From positions 1-15,816 of the forward strand of contig JAIVHQ010000046.1 of assembly GCA_020200995.1 (NCBI GenBank): a stretch of 15,816 nt of DNA, given 5' to 3'. Positions within the stretch are counted from its first letter, which is position 1; the number at the start of each line of letters is the position of its first letter. The translations under genes were made by a program, and so were the position numbers. The DNA comes from Flavobacteriales bacterium. Its GTDB lineage: Bacteria; Bacteroidota; Bacteroidia; Flavobacteriales_D; Cryomorphaceae. The notes below the pieces were generated by a model, which made no database searches, had not been told where the DNA came from, and saw only the letters and a list, made by a program, of their open reading frames with translations. Shown one piece after another: positions 12,967-15,816 of this stretch.

Positions 12967-15816
12967 GTGTCTGAAAAAGTGAAAAATACCATCCTCGGAA
13001 TACTTGCTGCAGCGTGCCTGCTGATTGCACAGGGTCCTGTCCTTGCTCAGGTTTACCATTGGCAGGGCAACACTTCATCGTGGAATGATCCCGCCAATTG
13101 GTTGGTGGACGGAAATCGCACATCGACAGCGCCCTCACAGGGCGATCACGTAATGTTTTCTTCGGCTGCCGATGCAGTGGACATTACCTTTGATGAGGAT
13201 GCAACCATCGCATCCCTCACCGTGGCGGATGATCGGCAGTTTCGATTTTCAGCAACCCGAGGTGCGCAACTTACTGTAAGCGGGCACTTCAATCTCAACG
13301 CTTCCTCGCAAGTGGGCAATAACCTCACTGTAAGCCTGGTTGCCGAGCCCGGAAGCGGAGCCACCTATGCGGCGGCCGAATCCAACCTTTCGTCCATTGT
13401 TTTTGCCGAAAAGGCAGCCTACACCCGACTTCAGCCTTTCGGTGAAAATCGGGCCTCCTGTGGTTTTTTCACGATAGTGCCCGAGGTGACCAATCCCACA
13501 TGCAACGGTGACAGTGATGGAATTGTAGCGGTGGAAGAACCCACAGACGGGACGGGTCCATACACTTATCAATGGATTGGCGGCCCTGCTGAACGGGAAT
13601 GGATCGGCGTGGGAGCCGGTACTTATACCGTGATTGTGATCGACGTAGGTGGAGGCGGGGTGCCTTGCAGCGAAGATATTTTTGTAAATGAGCCGGGACC
13701 GCTTACCCTGTTTGCTATGAACGGTGTAGCTCCGATCTGCTTCGGTGATTGCAACGGGAGCGCGGCTCCCATCGTGATTGGTGGAAATGGCGGCTATGAA
13801 CTCACATGGTCGAGCGGAGAAACCGGGTTTATGCCCGAACAGCTCTGCGCCTCCTTCACCCTTGAAGTAGAAGACCAACTCGGATGTGAATTCACTACAG
13901 ATTTTGATTTTCCCGATGCGCCCGACCCTGTGACCGTTACAGGCAGCGTGACCGATGTTTTTTGCGCAGGTGACGATGACGGCGCCATCAGCACTGTGGT
14001 AACAGGCGGCGACGGTTCTTACACACTTAATTGGACAGGGCCGGGCGGCTTTACAGCATCCGTAACTGATATTAATAACCTGGTACCGGGCACCTATACC
14101 CTAATGGCCACCGATGGCAGCGGGTGCGAGGGTGTCGGTTCCTTTGTGGTAAACGAAGTAGAACAACTAGACGCTACGGCAGTGATTGCAGACAACCTCT
14201 GTCCCGATGGTACTGAAGGAGAAATCGCCCTTACCGTCACAGGAGGCACGTCTCCATTTACTTTTTCCTGGACCGGCCCCGGCGGATACACAGGAAACAT
14301 GCAGACAATTTCCGACCTGTCTTCGGGGGTGTACAACCTGACATTGACCGATGAAAATAATTGCGTTTTCACCCATACCTACACAGTTAACCCGCCCGAT
14401 GATATCACGGTCTCAGCAATTATTTCCGATGCAGATTGTTTCGGTATCGCAACCGCAAGTATTGATGCGGAAGCTGCAGGTGGAACGCCTCCATTCATAT
14501 ATGCCTGGTCAGGCCCCGATGGCTTTACGGCATCGGGTGGTGTGATTTCCGATTTAGATCCGGGCACTTATGAGCTTATCGTGCTCGACAACAATAGCTG
14601 CGAATACATCGAATCATTTGAAGTTACCTCTCCACCCGAGATTGAGGTTACCCTCGCCTCTCAACCGATATCCTGCGTCGGCAACGGAGACGGTCAAATT
14701 ACGGCTTCCGCGACGGGAGGTGTGGCTCCTTACGAGTTTGCATGGACAGGCCCGGGCGGATACACTTCGGCCGATCAAAATATTTCAGGTCTTGAACCGG
14801 GCTCTTACACCCTTTTGCTTACCGATGCCAATGGCTGTACTGTAACACTTTCGGAAACGGTGCCCGACGCTGCCCCCGTCACCATCACAGGTACGGTGGC
14901 CAACACCAGCTGTTCCACAGGAAATACCGGCGCCATAGAAATTGAAGTGGAGGGAGGTGTGGCACCTTTTATTTTTGCATGGACCGGTCCGGGCGGATAC
15001 GTTTCCTCCGATCAAAATATTTCGGGCCTCGCCCCGGGCACATACAATGTAGTTGTCACGGATGCAGGGGGCTGCCAGGACACAGATGAATTTACTGTTC
15101 AGGCTCCTGAGGCACTTACAGCCAATTTTGACATTGAGCCCGTCACGTGTTTCGGTGGAACTGACGCAAGTATCAACACCACACCGATTGGCGGCACAGC
15201 TCCTTACACTTATTTTTGGATAGGTCCTGCGGGCTTTTCTTCTTCCAATCAGAATATTGAAAACCTCGTGGCGGGCACTTACACCCTTCTGATCTCGGAT
15301 GCCAACGGTTGTAACGGGTTTTTGGAAGCTGTGGTGACACAGAGTACCCAGATCAACATTACAAGGGTCATTACCAATGTGACCTGCTTCGGCGGCAGCA
15401 ACGGCGCGATCAATATTTCAGTTTCGGGTGGTACGCCCGGATATACTTTCGCCTGGACGGGTCCGAACGGTTTCACTGCCATCACCGAAGATGTTTCGGG
15501 CCTGCAGGCCGGGACATACTCAGTAACCGCCACCGATGTGAACGGCTGCGCGGCATCTCGCAATTACACCATTAATCAACCTGCTGAAATTACTTTCAAT
15601 AGCTCGGTGACAAATGTTGTTTGCGCCGGTGATAACGACGGCGCGGTGAACATTATCATCGCAACGGGAGCAGGTCCTTTCACCTATAGCTGGTCGGGAC
15701 CGAGCGGATTTACCGCAACTACCCAGAGCATTTCTGGCCTCACGGCGGGAACCTACAACATTACCGCCACCAACAGCCAGGGCTGTCAGGGAAACGCGGA
15801 GTTTATTGTTGATGAG
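12967..15816 (+). CDS. Large SprB-like repeat adhesin, N-terminal part (runs off right edge)
   Basis: The frame is open from GTG 12967 through the last base, 950 codons. A signal peptide follows the start (KNTILGILAAACLLIAQG, cleavage near PVLAQ, residue 27-28). Residues about 29-160 begin VYHWQGNTSSWNDPANWLVD, a module common at the N-terminus of giant Bacteroidota surface proteins, probably a beta-helix start. From residue 168 on there are ten SprB-repeat modules (listed separately). SprB-like proteins are cell-surface adhesins moved by the gliding motor or used for attachment. A type B sorting domain would be expected at the far C-terminus, outside the window. A second GTG at 12979 is a possible start. 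The tight spacing to the PorP/SprF gene fits an adhesin with its own secretion partner; motility itself cannot be concluded. Confidence 0.92.
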   Translation, partial: MSEKVKNTILGILAAACLLIAQGPVLAQVYHWQGNTSSWNDPANWLVDGNRTSTAPSQGDHVMFSSAADAVDITFDEDATIASLTVADDRQFRFSATRGAQLTVSGHFNLNASSQVGNNLTVSLVAEPGSGATYAAAESNLSSIVFAEKAAYTRLQPFGENRASCGFFTIVPEVTNPTCNGDSDGIVAVEEPTDGTGPYTYQWIGGPAEREWIGVGAGTYTVIVIDVGGGGVPCSEDIFVNEPGPLTLFAMNGVAPICFGDCNGSAAPIVIGGNGGYELTWSSGETGFMPEQLCASFTLEVEDQLGCEFTTDFDFPDAPDPVTVTGSVTDVFCAGDDDGAISTVVTGGDGSYTLNWTGPGGFTASVTDINNLVPGTYTLMATDGSGCEGVGSFVVNEVEQLDATAVIADNLCPDGTEGEIALTVTGGTSPFTFSWTGPGGYTGNMQTISDLSSGVYNLTLTDENNCVFTHTYTVNPPDDITVSAIISDADCFGIATASIDAEAAGGTPPFIYAWSGPDGFTASGGVISDLDPGTYELIVLDNNSCEYIESFEVTSPPEIEVTLASQPISCVGNGDGQITASATGGVAPYEFAWTGPGGYTSADQNISGLEPGSYTLLLTDANGCTVTLSETVPDAAPVTITGTVANTSCSTGNTGAIEIEVEGGVAPFIFAWTGPGGYVSSDQNISGLAPGTYNVVVTDAGGCQDTDEFTVQAPEALTANFDIEPVTCFGGTDASINTTPIGGTAPYTYFWIGPAGFSSSNQNIENLVAGTYTLLISDANGCNGFLEAVVTQSTQINITRVITNVTCFGGSNGAINISVSGGTPGYTFAWTGPNGFTAITEDVSGLQAGTYSVTATDVNGCAASRNYTINQPAEITFNSSVTNVVCAGDNDGAVNIIIATGAGPFTYSWSGPSGFTATTQSISGLTAGTYNITATNSQGCQGNAEFIVDE
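13468..15816 (+). repeat. Ten tandem SprB-type modules, eight on an exact 237-bp period
   Basis: Modules begin at 13468, 13702, 13930, 14167, 14404, 14641, 14878, 15115, 15352 and 15589. The first two are 78 and 76 residues long; from the third on each is exactly 79 residues, the tenth cut by the edge at residue 76. The consensus runs VxCFGGxNGxI, GGxxPYxFxWTGPGGFT, an ISGLxAGTY core, TDxNGC and an xxP ending. Modules 3-10 carry one Cys at position 12 and one at 66 without exception, suggesting one disulfide per module. Protein sequence diverges strongly between modules, so these are old duplications rather than recent DNA repeats. Confidence 0.93.

Noticed and set aside
13468..15816. Regular repeats considered as a CRISPR array
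   Set aside because: The period of 237 bp is far too long, the repeats are divergent in DNA, and all lie in one open frame with SprB-type protein modules.

Overview
The window comes from a member of the Bacteroidota, probably a Flavobacteriales-like lineage with GC content somewhat above half. Support for this: two proteins diagnostic of type IX secretion and gliding-type cell surfaces (a type B C-terminal sorting domain and a PorP/SprF protein), a SprB-type repeat adhesin, promoter -7 boxes of the Bacteroidota form TAnnTTTG, starts that mostly lack Shine-Dalgarno sequences, and frequent GTG/TTG starts.

Layout. Positions 1-1235 (minus) hold the N-terminal part of an AsmA-family envelope protein that runs off the left edge. 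Positions 1236-1823 are gene-free but rich in inverted repeats, including a long fold-back element (about 1372-1576) and a second imperfect palindrome (1736-1783). Positions 1824-3403 (minus) are a yraN / RluB-like pair. The RluB-like protein has Asn where the family has its catalytic Asp. Positions 3452-4096 (plus) are an exported DUF4412 protein whose intrinsic terminator lies inside the 3' end of the converging S66 carboxypeptidase gene (4104-5012, minus). Positions 5072-7162 are metG with a TTG start and a well-formed promoter, followed by tRNA-Arg(CCT).

Positions 7236-9767 (minus) form an operon read in the order methyltransferase, UbiA-type prenyltransferase of the homogentisate phytyl/prenyltransferase type, and family 2 glycosyltransferase. 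The glycosyltransferase end overlaps the tRNA gene. Divergent from this operon is a polytopic phytol/dolichol-kinase-like protein (9800-10753) that seems to carry the beginning, but not the rest, of a DUF92 (VTE6-like) domain. Together these look like a salvage-and-transfer module for an isoprenoid chain: kinase activates the prenol, UbiA attaches it to an aromatic head, methyltransferase methylates the product. The arrangement resembles plant and cyanobacterial tocopherol/prenylquinone enzymes but lies in an apparently heterotrophic bacterium. This is the most interesting candidate system here.

Positions 10974-15816 (plus) form a tightly packed three-gene operon: a small secreted protein with a type IX type B sorting domain, a PorP/SprF outer-membrane protein that overlaps it by ATGA, and a large SprB-like adhesin. 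The adhesin has at least ten repeat modules, eight of them on an exact 237-bp (79-residue) period, and it runs off the right edge.
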